The notes beneath the pieces were generated by a model. That model worked only from the letters and a program-made list of their open reading frames with translations. It was not told where the DNA came from and did not search any database. From Porticoccaceae bacterium (GTDB taxonomy: Bacteria > Pseudomonadota > Gammaproteobacteria > Pseudomonadales > Porticoccaceae), in assembly GCA_018069525.1 (NCBI GenBank), contig JAGPUQ010000002.1:1-64000 (forward strand): a DNA stretch of 64,000 nt, written 5' to 3'. Positions within the stretch are counted from its first letter, which is position 1. Every line of letters starts with the position of its first letter. Made by a program: the position numbers and the translations under genes. Of this stretch, positions 27,864 to 35,896 are shown in pieces.

Positions 27864-29311
27864 AGGGATTCCATAAAATTATCGAGATGGTCAGTGCGCT
27901 GTTTTTTACGGCTGTATTCGCGATGTATGCCGGCTAAAACCATGCGTCGTTCGCCGGCGTAATTTTTTTCGTATAACTCATGGCGGGAACCAAACTCACT
28001 GCCGCATAAATCCCAGGCCAGCTTCATTAATTTCGCTTTCTCCAGCCCGGAGATACCGGCACCGCGCAGGGATCTTTCCAGATCATCGCCGATGGGCGAA
28101 TCAAATTCACTCATGCTAACCGGTAGTTGAATCAACCCGCCACCACCTGCCAGCATAATCAGGTCGAGCATGGCCGGATAATACACCGGGCCGAGCGCAC
28201 GACCCACCTGTAAGGCAGTCAGGTCGGGGTATAACACGCCGTTTTCCGGGTCGAGCGTGGCCTGAGCTTCGGCAGAGCGGGTGGTGTTACGAATCACTTC
28301 AACCTGTACGGCTGCTTCGCCGAGTTTTTCTACAATGTCTGGGCGATCAATAACACCGGTTGCTTCAGCCATTCTAAGTGCCACGGCATAGAGAAAGCCG
28401 AGTTTCACTTCCAACCGGGTGTTGGTTTGATGAGCGGTTAATTCACGCATTCGGGTGTCTTTATACATGCGATTGAGGAAATTAATATCTTCGTGCAAGA
28501 AGACCCGGTCCCAGGGTACCAGGACATTATCAAAGACCACGGTGGCATCCATTTCATCGAAGCGCGAGGAGAGAGGGTGGTTACTTGGGTCACCATGCTT
28601 GGCAAAGGAGCTTCTGCAGATGGTTTTTAAGCCCGGGGTATTCATTGGGATAGAAAATACATTGGCGTAGGGTTCTTCCCCCGGCTGAAAACCCGGTGGG
28701 AAAGGCCAGACCATAAGCTCATCGGCGTAAGGGGCCGCGGTGGCGATTCTTTTTGCGCCGTTGACGATAATACCTTCGCTATTTTTACCAACAACCCTGA
28801 GAGGGATACTGGGATCGTCCTGTTCGTGGCGGGCTTTACTTTTGTCGAGCTGAGGACTGATTAAAGCATGCGTAAAGAAGAGGTCATTTTTTGCAACATA
28901 GTGATAATAATTAACTAGCGCATCGGCACGTTCTTGAGAAAATTCTGAAAAAAAACTTTTCTTCGCTGCCAGTGAAGCCATCATAATGTTGAGGAAATCC
29001 GGGCTGCGTCCCATCATGCCGCAGGTCGCCTCGGCGTTTTTAGTATAGGCCTCGCGGAGCAGGCGCAAATCGTCCTGGGTTCTCGGTATTTGGTAGGATC
29101 GACTGATTACTTCGCCAACCTCTGGCGAGTCAACGGTGAGCACACCCCGGTGTGCCGGGTCGTGTTGCATGTCGTATAGAGAGGCGAGGGCAGTAACGGC
29201 CCCATTAAACTCGGGGAAAGTGGTGACATCGTCGACGCGCTCGCCGTTATACCAAACCTCGCGGCCGTCTTTTAGACCCTCGATATAGGCCTGTCCGTTT
29301 CTTACTGCCAT
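27860..29311 (-). CDS. HpaB-family FADH2-dependent phenol monooxygenase
   Basis: A 483-residue enzyme of the 4-hydroxyphenylacetate 3-monooxygenase (HpaB) group, which ortho-hydroxylates phenols to catechols using reduced flavin supplied by a separate reductase. Typical segments are MMGRSPDFLN near residue 100, RIATAAPYADELMVWP, DNVLVPWDRVF and GGLIQLPVS. No HpaC-type reductase is present in the window. As first gene of the operon it would provide the catechol for the MhpB-like dioxygenase. Substrates of this family also include chlorophenols, so the identity of the phenol is open. Confidence 0.87.
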   Translation of the reverse strand: MAVRNGQAYIEGLKDGREVWYNGERVDDVTTFPEFNGAVTALASLYDMQHDPAHRGVLTVDSPEVGEVISRSYQIPRTQDDLRLLREAYTKNAEATCGMMGRSPDFLNIMMASLAAKKSFFSEFSQERADALVNYYHYVAKNDLFFTHALISPQLDKSKARHEQDDPSIPLRVVGKNSEGIIVNGAKRIATAAPYADELMVWPFPPGFQPGEEPYANVFSIPMNTPGLKTICRSSFAKHGDPSNHPLSSRFDEMDATVVFDNVLVPWDRVFLHEDINFLNRMYKDTRMRELTAHQTNTRLEVKLGFLYAVALRMAEATGVIDRPDIVEKLGEAAVQVEVIRNTTRSAEAQATLDPENGVLYPDLTALQVGRALGPVYYPAMLDLIMLAGGGGLIQLPVSMSEFDSPIGDDLERSLRGAGISGLEKAKLMKLAWDLCGSEFGSRHELYEKNYAGERRMVLAGIHREYSRKKQRTDHLDNFMESL

Positions 29312-29390
29312 AGTTACTCTCTCCTGATTAATTTCTCGCTTATAGAGCGTTTGAACTTTAAAATTGGTCTTGCCAAAGTCCGCTCAAGTC

Positions 29391-29404
29391 ACTAATATAT
29401 TAGT
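29391..29404. promoter_or_regulatory. Palindrome in the HpaB/GntR divergent promoter
   Basis: A perfect 14-bp palindrome ACTAATATATTAGT lies 80 bp upstream of the HpaB-like gene and about 150 bp upstream of the GntR regulator start. The inner 11 bp, CTAATATATTA, reappear at 35683-35693 in the divergent promoter of the DapA-like and semialdehyde dehydrogenase genes. It is a candidate operator for the adjacent GntR-family protein. Confidence 0.5.
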
Positions 29405-29556
29405 AGCTTAATGTTGGCAGGGTTTTAGCGCAAGCAAAATTTTCTGGTTCACTGAGGTAGGCTTAGTTATGCTTGTGATGTTAAGCGACTACTTTGAGTG
29501 AGCTTTGCTGTCAGCTTGGTGGCGGTGATAAAAAACATAAATATAAGGGTCGTTTT

Positions 29557-30243
29557 GTGAAAGATTCGCGGTTGACGCCTAATAAAATTGAAGTTGATGT
29601 GGCTCTGGGGCAGAGAGTCTACGATCACGTTAAAGAGCGTATTCTTGAAGGGGATCTAGAACCGAAAGACAACCTCTCTGTGGTGGCTTTAGCTGAACAG
29701 TTGAGCTGTAGCCGCGTACCGGTAATGGAGGCGATGAAGCGTCTTGAAACCGAGAGTTTGATCGATATTATCCCGCAGGTTGGTTGTCGAGTCTCCGTTC
29801 CGAATGCGCATGACGCAATGGATTTTTTTGCATTGTTTGCCAGGGTTGAGGGTGTGATGGCGAGATTTGCTGCGGAGCGTCGCACTGAGGAGGACCTGGT
29901 GATGTTTAAGTCGGTATGTGATCACATTGATAGTGTGGCGGCTACAGCCGGTGGTGCCGAGTCGAAAGATCCCAGTTATCGGCAATTAAATTTGATGTTT
30001 CATCGAGCTATTCACGAGATGGCTCGTTCGCCGATGACCAGTGATATTTCGATCAGTCTCTGGGATCGCGCTGATTTTTATATCAAGGCTGCTTTTGGCT
30101 CCCTGTATTTTTCCAGGCGTGTTAAACGCGCCCATAAATCGATAAGTCGGGCGATTATTGCCGGTGATGCGGTAAAGGCGGAGTTTGAGGTTAACGCCAA
30201 TTTATATGCGGTTGGTGCGGATGTTACAAAAAAACTTTCCTGA
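29557..30243 (+). CDS. GntR family transcriptional regulator (FCD domain)
   Basis: A 228-residue regulator with an N-terminal winged helix (YDHVKERILEGDLEPKDNLSVVALAEQLSCSRVPVMEAMKRLETE, a clear GntR helix-turn-helix) and a C-terminal all-helical FCD-type ligand domain with HRAIHEMARS. I prefer GTG 29557, which has AAGGG upstream, to a TTG at 29494. It is divergent from the HpaB/MhpC/MhpB operon and is the only transcription factor I see in the catabolic part of the window, so it is the best candidate to control that operon. The inducer is unknown. Confidence 0.88.
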   Translation: MKDSRLTPNKIEVDVALGQRVYDHVKERILEGDLEPKDNLSVVALAEQLSCSRVPVMEAMKRLETESLIDIIPQVGCRVSVPNAHDAMDFFALFARVEGVMARFAAERRTEEDLVMFKSVCDHIDSVAATAGGAESKDPSYRQLNLMFHRAIHEMARSPMTSDISISLWDRADFYIKAAFGSLYFSRRVKRAHKSISRAIIAGDAVKAEFEVNANLYAVGADVTKKLS

Positions 30244-30258
30244 AATGTTTTAGATTTT

Positions 30259-31770
30259 TTATTCGGGATTAGCCATAGATCCCAGGCGTAAAATTTCACT
30301 AACCAGAACATCAAAGTCTTCCTGTTTGCTGCGGTGGTTTGCAATAGCAACGCGCAAGCAATATTTCCCCTTCAATGTAGTGTAAGAGGGTGCAGCAATA
30401 CCTTGTTCTGTTAGCTCAGCGAGAATTTCTTTGTTAATAACTTCCAGTGCCGGTTCGTCCAGCCCCTCAGCTTGATAACGAAAACACACGATGTCTAAAC
30501 CGATGGCTGCCATAAGCTGTAGCTCGGGCTCTCTCTCAATCAAAGTGCCGAGATAATGTGCTTGTTCGACGTTGCGGGCCATCATCCGACCGTAGCGTTC
30601 GGCACCGTGTTCCTTTAAGGACATCCATATTTTGAGGGCGCGGAAGCTACGGGATAGTTCCACGCCATAATCGCTAAACCATTCGCGTCCAGCGGCAAGC
30701 CCGCGTGCTTCGCGAGCCAGGTATTCCGGCGTTACGGAAAATGCGTCGCGGTGTGCGGCCCGGTCTTTCACTAGAACGCACCCAGCTTCAAACGGTACGT
30801 GCATCCACTTGTGCAAGTCGAGGGCAATGGAGTCCGCTCTGTCGAGCCCGGTTAATTGTTCTTTAATATTATCGGCCAGCATGGCGACCGCACCAATCGC
30901 GCCATCGATATGGAACCACAAGTTTTCCTTAATACATAAATCGGCAATGTCGTTAAGGGGATCAATGGCGCCGGTGTTAATTGTGCCCGAGGTCCCGATC
31001 ACGCAAATAGGCTGCAGTCCGGCTGCACGATCTTGGGTGATAGCATCCTGTAGCGCTGACATATCCATGCGGTAATCGGAGGTGACGGCAATTTTTCGTA
31101 AGCTGTCGGTACCTAAGCCCAACAATTCGACGGCTTTTTGGTTACAGCTATGGATTTCGCTAGAAGCATAGACCATTAATTTTTTAGGACTTCCCTGTAA
31201 ACCTTGCTGGCGTACGTCAAACCCTGCCTGTGTATTACGGGCTACTGTAAGCCCTACCAGGTTAGCCATCGACGCGCCACCTACCAGCAAGCCGCTTGCG
31301 CTCTCAGGAAGGCCAACCAGTTCTTTCAACCAGTTGATCACCTGAGCTTCCACTAGAGTGGCAGCATGATTGCCACCGCCCACATTGGAATTCATGGTGG
31401 CCGACAGAAAATCAGCCAGGGCACCCATCACCGTGCCGCTACCCATATACCAGGCCCAAAAACGCGGATGTATGTTACCCATCGGATATTGAAAAATATT
31501 TTGCAGGAACTCCTCATAAACCTCGTTAGCGGGTGTCGGCTGGCGAGGCAGGGGAGCGTTGAATTGTTGTTCGTGTCCCTCGGGCATGGCTTGCCACACG
31601 GGGCGTTCTGCGACGGTTTGTAGGTAGCTAATGGCGTCATCCATCATACGATGACCGAGGGCGCGCATCTCCTCCCAATCCTGTGGATCAAGGGATTCTT
31701 CGGCAGCGTCGGGGGCCGCTGTTGTTGGAGATAGATTGATATCTTTTGGGTCGTTGTACTTGTTACTCAT
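30259..31770 (-). CDS. PLP-dependent group II decarboxylase (aromatic amino acid type)
   Basis: A 503-residue pyridoxal-phosphate decarboxylase of the DOPA/tyrosine/tryptophan decarboxylase group. SSEIHSCNQKA holds the histidine that stacks on the cofactor, HIDGAIGAV the Asp, and LDLHKWMHVPFEAG the Schiff-base lysine. I use ATG 31770 because the in-frame extension to 31878 adds a non-conserved stretch. It converts an L-amino acid (aromatic or similar) to the amine. The downstream HpaB operon degrades a phenol, so a link to aromatic amines is possible but only inferred. Confidence 0.85.
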   Translation of the reverse strand: MSNKYNDPKDINLSPTTAAPDAAEESLDPQDWEEMRALGHRMMDDAISYLQTVAERPVWQAMPEGHEQQFNAPLPRQPTPANEVYEEFLQNIFQYPMGNIHPRFWAWYMGSGTVMGALADFLSATMNSNVGGGNHAATLVEAQVINWLKELVGLPESASGLLVGGASMANLVGLTVARNTQAGFDVRQQGLQGSPKKLMVYASSEIHSCNQKAVELLGLGTDSLRKIAVTSDYRMDMSALQDAITQDRAAGLQPICVIGTSGTINTGAIDPLNDIADLCIKENLWFHIDGAIGAVAMLADNIKEQLTGLDRADSIALDLHKWMHVPFEAGCVLVKDRAAHRDAFSVTPEYLAREARGLAAGREWFSDYGVELSRSFRALKIWMSLKEHGAERYGRMMARNVEQAHYLGTLIEREPELQLMAAIGLDIVCFRYQAEGLDEPALEVINKEILAELTEQGIAAPSYTTLKGKYCLRVAIANHRSKQEDFDVLVSEILRLGSMANPE

Positions 31771-31909
31771 GGGTGCTGGTATCCTTGCTTTATGCGTAGA
31801 GTTTATCAGTATCGTCATATCCAGGTTTGACGCAGAACAAAAGTTTTTCCGTTTTTGTAATTGAGGTATTCTCCCCAAGGCAAACTACAGACTAGGGCAG
31901 GGATGGATC

Positions 31910-32950
31910 ATGGCTAAATACAACAATATTCTCGACACTATTGGCAATACACCGGTTGTTCGCATCAATAAGCTAGCGCCTAAGGGCGTTAATTTATATG
32001 CCAAACTGGAGGCATTTAATCCGCTGGGTTCGGTTAAAGATCGACTGGCACTGGGTATCATCGACGATGCAGAGCGCAAAGGTGAATTAAAACCGGGACA
32101 AACCGTAATCGAGGCGACTAGCGGTAACACCGGGATTGGCCTGGCTATGGTATGCGCACAGAAAGGCTATCCTCTGGTTATTGTTATGGCGGACTCGTTT
32201 AGCGTCGAGCGTCGCAAATTAATGCGCTTTTTGGGAGCCAAAATTGTGTTGACGCCGGCTGCGCAGAAAGGCACAGGCATGGTAGCTAAGGCGAAAGAAC
32301 TAGCCGACGCACATGGCTGGTTTTTATGTCGGCAATTTGAAAACGAAGCCAATGCGGAAACCCACTCGCTTACCACTGCGCAAGAAATTCTTGCAGATTT
32401 TGTCAATGAGCCTCTCGACTACTGGGTTACCGGTGCAGGTACAGGTGGCACATTAAAAGGCGTCGCTCGAGTATTAAGAGAGCAGCGGCCAGAAACGAAA
32501 ATTATTGCCTGTGAACCTGAAATTGCTGCGATTATGAGTAGTGGTATTAAACAAGATCGAAATGCGGATGGATCGCCGTCCGAAAGCCATCCCAGTTTCC
32601 AGCCTCACCCTATGCAAGGTTGGACGCCTGACTTTATTCCCAAACTTGCCGAAGATGCACTAAATGCTCACTATGTAGATCAGCTGATCAAAATCAAGGG
32701 CGAAGATGCACTGCGCCTGTCTCGTGAGTTAGCGCAGCAGGAAGGTATTTTTACCGGGATTACCGGTGGCGCAACCTTTGCTTGTGCCCTGGGGATCGCC
32801 GAGTCCGCACCAGAAGGGTCGACGATACTGTGCATGCTGCCAGATACGGGTGAGCGCTATTTAAGTACGCCTTTATTCGCAGATATTGAAATTGAAATGT
32901 CCGACGAGGAAAAGGCTATTTCTGATTCGACACCTGGCTGCCGTTATTAA
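31910..32950 (+). CDS. cysK: Cysteine synthase A-type enzyme
   Basis: A 346-residue fold type II PLP enzyme that makes L-cysteine from O-acetylserine and sulfide. The cofactor lysine is in FNPLGSVKDRLA and the substrate loop in EATSGNTGIGLA. The phosphate loop is GAGTGGTLKG and the C-terminal region holds GITGGA. It is longer than E. coli CysK, with an internal segment around PSESHPSFQPHPMQGWTPDF and a C-terminal tail. ATG 31910 is preceded by CAGGGATGG. It is divergent from the decarboxylase. Confidence 0.9.
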   Translation: MAKYNNILDTIGNTPVVRINKLAPKGVNLYAKLEAFNPLGSVKDRLALGIIDDAERKGELKPGQTVIEATSGNTGIGLAMVCAQKGYPLVIVMADSFSVERRKLMRFLGAKIVLTPAAQKGTGMVAKAKELADAHGWFLCRQFENEANAETHSLTTAQEILADFVNEPLDYWVTGAGTGGTLKGVARVLREQRPETKIIACEPEIAAIMSSGIKQDRNADGSPSESHPSFQPHPMQGWTPDFIPKLAEDALNAHYVDQLIKIKGEDALRLSRELAQQEGIFTGITGGATFACALGIAESAPEGSTILCMLPDTGERYLSTPLFADIEIEMSDEEKAISDSTPGCRY

Positions 32951-32987
32951 TAGCGCTGGATGCTAGCTATCGAGAGGCGGCAGAGCC

Positions 32988-33497
32988 TTAAGGCTTCCAA
33001 TTTTTGAATTGTTTGTAGGCGGGCTCGGCATTTTTCTTACGCTCGGATAACTGCTCGGCGAGCCATTGAAACCACTCCGCCCAGGAGGGTTGTTCCTGTT
33101 CAACGCGAACGGCCTCTAACCATCCGCTGAGCTTACGATGCATCACGCAGATCATTCCGCCAGCGAGTTGCTCTACCAGAGTAAAAGGGGCGATACGTTC
33201 GTGTACCAGCACGCCCATGGTTTCAAAAATGGTACACAGTTGTATGGCTGCCTCTTCACCTTCTGGTCCGAGGTCTTCGCGTAACACTTCTGCACTGGCG
33301 TCGTCGGGCAATGAACGTATTAAAGCGACTGCCCTGGATAGCTCCGGGCTATAAAAGGTTTTCATTAGCTCGGAAGCAACTTGTTCTCTGCGTTGCTTGC
33401 GATACTCAGAAACTTGATATAAGCCGAAAACCGCACCGCTTATTAGGGTTAAAGCACCGAGTATTTCCGCCAGGTTGGCGAGTTCCGTTAGTGTCAT
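32988..33497 (-). CDS. Membrane-anchored protein, DUF4760-like
   Basis: A 169-residue protein with one N-terminal membrane helix (LAEILGALTLISGAVFGLYQVSEY) followed by a cytoplasmic helical domain with LMKTFYSPELSRAVALIRSLPDD and CTIFETMGVLVHERIAPF. The pattern matches the DUF4760 group, which has no known function. It converges on cysK with a 37-bp gap and has no clear operon partner. Confidence 0.65.
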   Translation of the reverse strand: MTLTELANLAEILGALTLISGAVFGLYQVSEYRKQRREQVASELMKTFYSPELSRAVALIRSLPDDASAEVLREDLGPEGEEAAIQLCTIFETMGVLVHERIAPFTLVEQLAGGMICVMHRKLSGWLEAVRVEQEQPSWAEWFQWLAEQLSERKKNAEPAYKQFKNWKP

Positions 33498-33655
33498 TTT
33501 CTCGCTCCCTGCGGACTAAGAGCTCTCGTTAAAAAATGCTTTATTGCAAACTCGTTATCGAAAATTTTTTAGAAGAAGGTGGCTTCGATAAGGAACACTT
33601 ACGATAACGAGAGTTTTCGGAGATGAAGAGCTTGTTACGTTTGCCCTTTTCATAA

Positions 33656-34666
33656 CTATGTGCAGTGAGCGTCCAGGGTTTTAATCACTCGATAAGCCCC
33701 CATCACCGTTGGCGCGTCTACGTTTAAACGCTCTGCCTGCTCCAGCAAAGGCAGGATAATGGCATCCACTTCGGTTTTACGTTTGCCTAAAATATCTTCG
33801 TGCATAGAGGTGCGAACCCCTTTTTGTTTTGAAAACATCTTGCCAATTTCCAGGCAAAAATCGACGGCTTCATCAAAGTTCATGGCATCCATTTGCTTCA
33901 AAAACGATACCGGCGCGTAAAAATTTTGTGGCGTATAACCGAGGGCTTTATAAATCGCCAGCATTTCTTTGGAGATGGTAACGTAGTGCTGAGCAGATTC
34001 GATACAGGAGAGGCCGGAGCCGAAATCCAGCTCGGGATTGCCGGCTAAGGTACTGGCAGACCAGGCGGAAGCGCCGCCGACCTGTGCGACTTTTTCCCAG
34101 AGCACGTGCATGATGTCGTCTACGGCCTGGGCGCCTAATCCCGCGGCGGAAAAAATGCTTGCCAAAGTTTCGGTACGTTCGGAGCTGCCACCTTCTAATT
34201 CGCCAAAATAGGCGGTTGTTGGAGTGGTGACGTGATTCAGTACCGTGCCAGGTTCCAGTAGCGTTCCGCCCTCCATGATAGAACCGCCGATCACCCGCTC
34301 ACTACCAAAGGCCGCGATCAAGAGTTCTTCCTTGCCAACACCGTTTTGCAGAGATACGGCAGTTTTAATCCGCGGTTTTAATACCGCCGCATCGCTTAGT
34401 GCGGCCGCCATGGCTTTGTGTTTGGTTAGCAGGATGTAGTAATCGATCTGGCCTTCGACCTGATCGGGATGGGTAAGGCAGTTGAGATTATCCTTAACGA
34501 CAAGCTTTTCTCGACCCTGAATATGTAAGCCACGGGCCTTAATCGCGTCCATATGGGCCGGGCGACCAATCAGGGTGACTTGATTACCGAAGTGGGCCAG
34601 TCGGCCGCCGATCACGGAGCCGAGCCCCCCGGCTCCGTGTATACAAATGTGCAGTGGTTTATTCAT
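33656..34666 (-). CDS. Ketopantoate reductase (ApbA/PanE) family protein
   Basis: A 336-residue NAD(P)H-dependent reductase. The nucleotide-binding loop is HGAGGLGSVIGGRLA at the N-terminus, an active-site lysine candidate lies in LLTKHKA, and a second in VLWEKVAQVGG. Family members reduce 2-keto acids such as ketopantoate. Here it follows the DapA-like aldolase by 12 bp, which suggests it acts on the product or substrate of that aldolase in a catabolic route and is not the pantothenate enzyme. That is an inference from position. Confidence 0.8.
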   Translation of the reverse strand: MNKPLHICIHGAGGLGSVIGGRLAHFGNQVTLIGRPAHMDAIKARGLHIQGREKLVVKDNLNCLTHPDQVEGQIDYYILLTKHKAMAAALSDAAVLKPRIKTAVSLQNGVGKEELLIAAFGSERVIGGSIMEGGTLLEPGTVLNHVTTPTTAYFGELEGGSSERTETLASIFSAAGLGAQAVDDIMHVLWEKVAQVGGASAWSASTLAGNPELDFGSGLSCIESAQHYVTISKEMLAIYKALGYTPQNFYAPVSFLKQMDAMNFDEAVDFCLEIGKMFSKQKGVRTSMHEDILGKRKTEVDAIILPLLEQAERLNVDAPTVMGAYRVIKTLDAHCT

Positions 34667-34678
34667 AACGCCAATTCC

Positions 34679-35641
34679 TTAGGAAACACCAAGCGTTTTG
34701 AGGCTGGAGACAATGCGCTCGCGCAATTCCGGCGAGCACTGTTCTACGGGGGGGCGAATAGGGCCGGCTGCCAGTCCGATAGCTTCGAACCAGGCTTTCA
34801 TACCCGCCAGTGCGCTGGCATAGGTGAAGGTGTTAATGACTTCCCAGATAAACACTTCGTTATACAGTTCGCGAATAGGTGCGAGTTCTTCGGATTTTTT
34901 AAAGGCTTCGTCCCATTTTCCCTGCGCGGATAAGGCGCGATAGTCATTAACTAAATGACGTTTTTTACCGTAAATAATATAGGACAATTCGCCAAATACC
35001 ACCTGACCGCCGCGGTGCAGATCGTCGGCGAAATTACCTTCAAAGGGATCGGAGACAATAAAGTCTTCGCGTAAAATACTGCGTAATTTAAGGGATTCGG
35101 CGCGGTTCATTACACCCTGTTTGGTGGCGACCACGGTATCGATATCGGTGAGGCGTTTCATCAAATCCCAGCCCATTACCTTGCCGGAGACGGGGGTTCG
35201 GTAAAGGCAGACCGCCATATTGGTATTGTCAGTGAGGAATTTAAACCAGTTAAAAATTTCGTCGTCAGTGCGCAGTTGCACGACGGGATTGATGACTTCG
35301 GCGCCGTCGTAACCGAGCTCTTCAAGGCGCTGCATTTTTTCGATACAGGTGTAAACACTGGGATCCAGCACGATAGACCAGAGGCCGATACGGCCTTTGA
35401 CTGCATCTGCAACGATTTCGTGGTAACGATACCAGTCGGCGAGAGTGACATTCCAGCATTCGGCGATAAAACCACCGACTACCAGACCATCGACACCCAT
35501 TTCAATAAAGGCCTCGATATTTGAGCGGATGCCGGCTTCATCAAAGCTAAAATCCAGTTGCATAGGTGTGACAGGGCAGTTGAACATACCTTTAATGTTC
35601 TCTTGCGCCCATTGTTTGGCGGTGCTGCGAGTATAGTCCAC
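34679..35641 (-). CDS. DapA/NAL superfamily aldolase
   Basis: A 320-residue Schiff-base aldolase of the dihydrodipicolinate synthase/N-acetylneuraminate lyase superfamily. Lys174 in TVVATKQGV is the expected Schiff-base lysine and Tyr147 in AVCLYRTPVSG the catalytic tyrosine. The GTTGE pyruvate-binding motif of DapA is replaced by GGFIAE (57-61), so this is not lysine biosynthesis. The superfamily includes NahE/PhdJ hydratase-aldolases of aromatic degradation, which is plausible here. It is first in an operon with the ketopantoate reductase-like gene. Confidence 0.8.
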   Translation of the reverse strand: MDYTRSTAKQWAQENIKGMFNCPVTPMQLDFSFDEAGIRSNIEAFIEMGVDGLVVGGFIAECWNVTLADWYRYHEIVADAVKGRIGLWSIVLDPSVYTCIEKMQRLEELGYDGAEVINPVVQLRTDDEIFNWFKFLTDNTNMAVCLYRTPVSGKVMGWDLMKRLTDIDTVVATKQGVMNRAESLKLRSILREDFIVSDPFEGNFADDLHRGGQVVFGELSYIIYGKKRHLVNDYRALSAQGKWDEAFKKSEELAPIRELYNEVFIWEVINTFTYASALAGMKAWFEAIGLAAGPIRPPVEQCSPELRERIVSSLKTLGVS

Positions 35642-35682
35642 AATAATTTCCTCTGCGTATTGGGTTTGAAGTAGAATCTAAG

Positions 35683-35703
35683 CTAATATATTACATTATG
35701 TAA
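35683..35703. promoter_or_regulatory. AT-rich palindromic operator candidate
   Basis: CTAATATATTA (35683-35693, also at 29392-29402) overlaps TTACATTATGTAA (35691-35703), an inverted repeat with 6-bp arms around one central base. It sits 42 bp upstream of the DapA-like start, in the 255-bp divergent gap to the semialdehyde dehydrogenase gene, so it could control both directions. Confidence 0.5.
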
Positions 35704-35896
35704 GTCGTTTGCAAAGAGTAAAACGGAATAAGTGGATTAATGGTAGCTGATAAACCGAATTAGCCACTACACTTAGTTTTGCTGGGATCGTCTTTTCCAG
35801 GGGCAAGAGATCAAAGCGGCTTACTTTAGGAGCGATAAGTAATTTAGAATCGACGACTAGCTTAGACCTGATAACAGAATCACTAAGGAGTATTGA

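Noticed and set aside
34679..35641. Lysine-biosynthetic dihydrodipicolinate synthase (dapA)
   Set aside because: The GTTGE motif is replaced and the gene context is catabolic, so only the superfamily is assigned.
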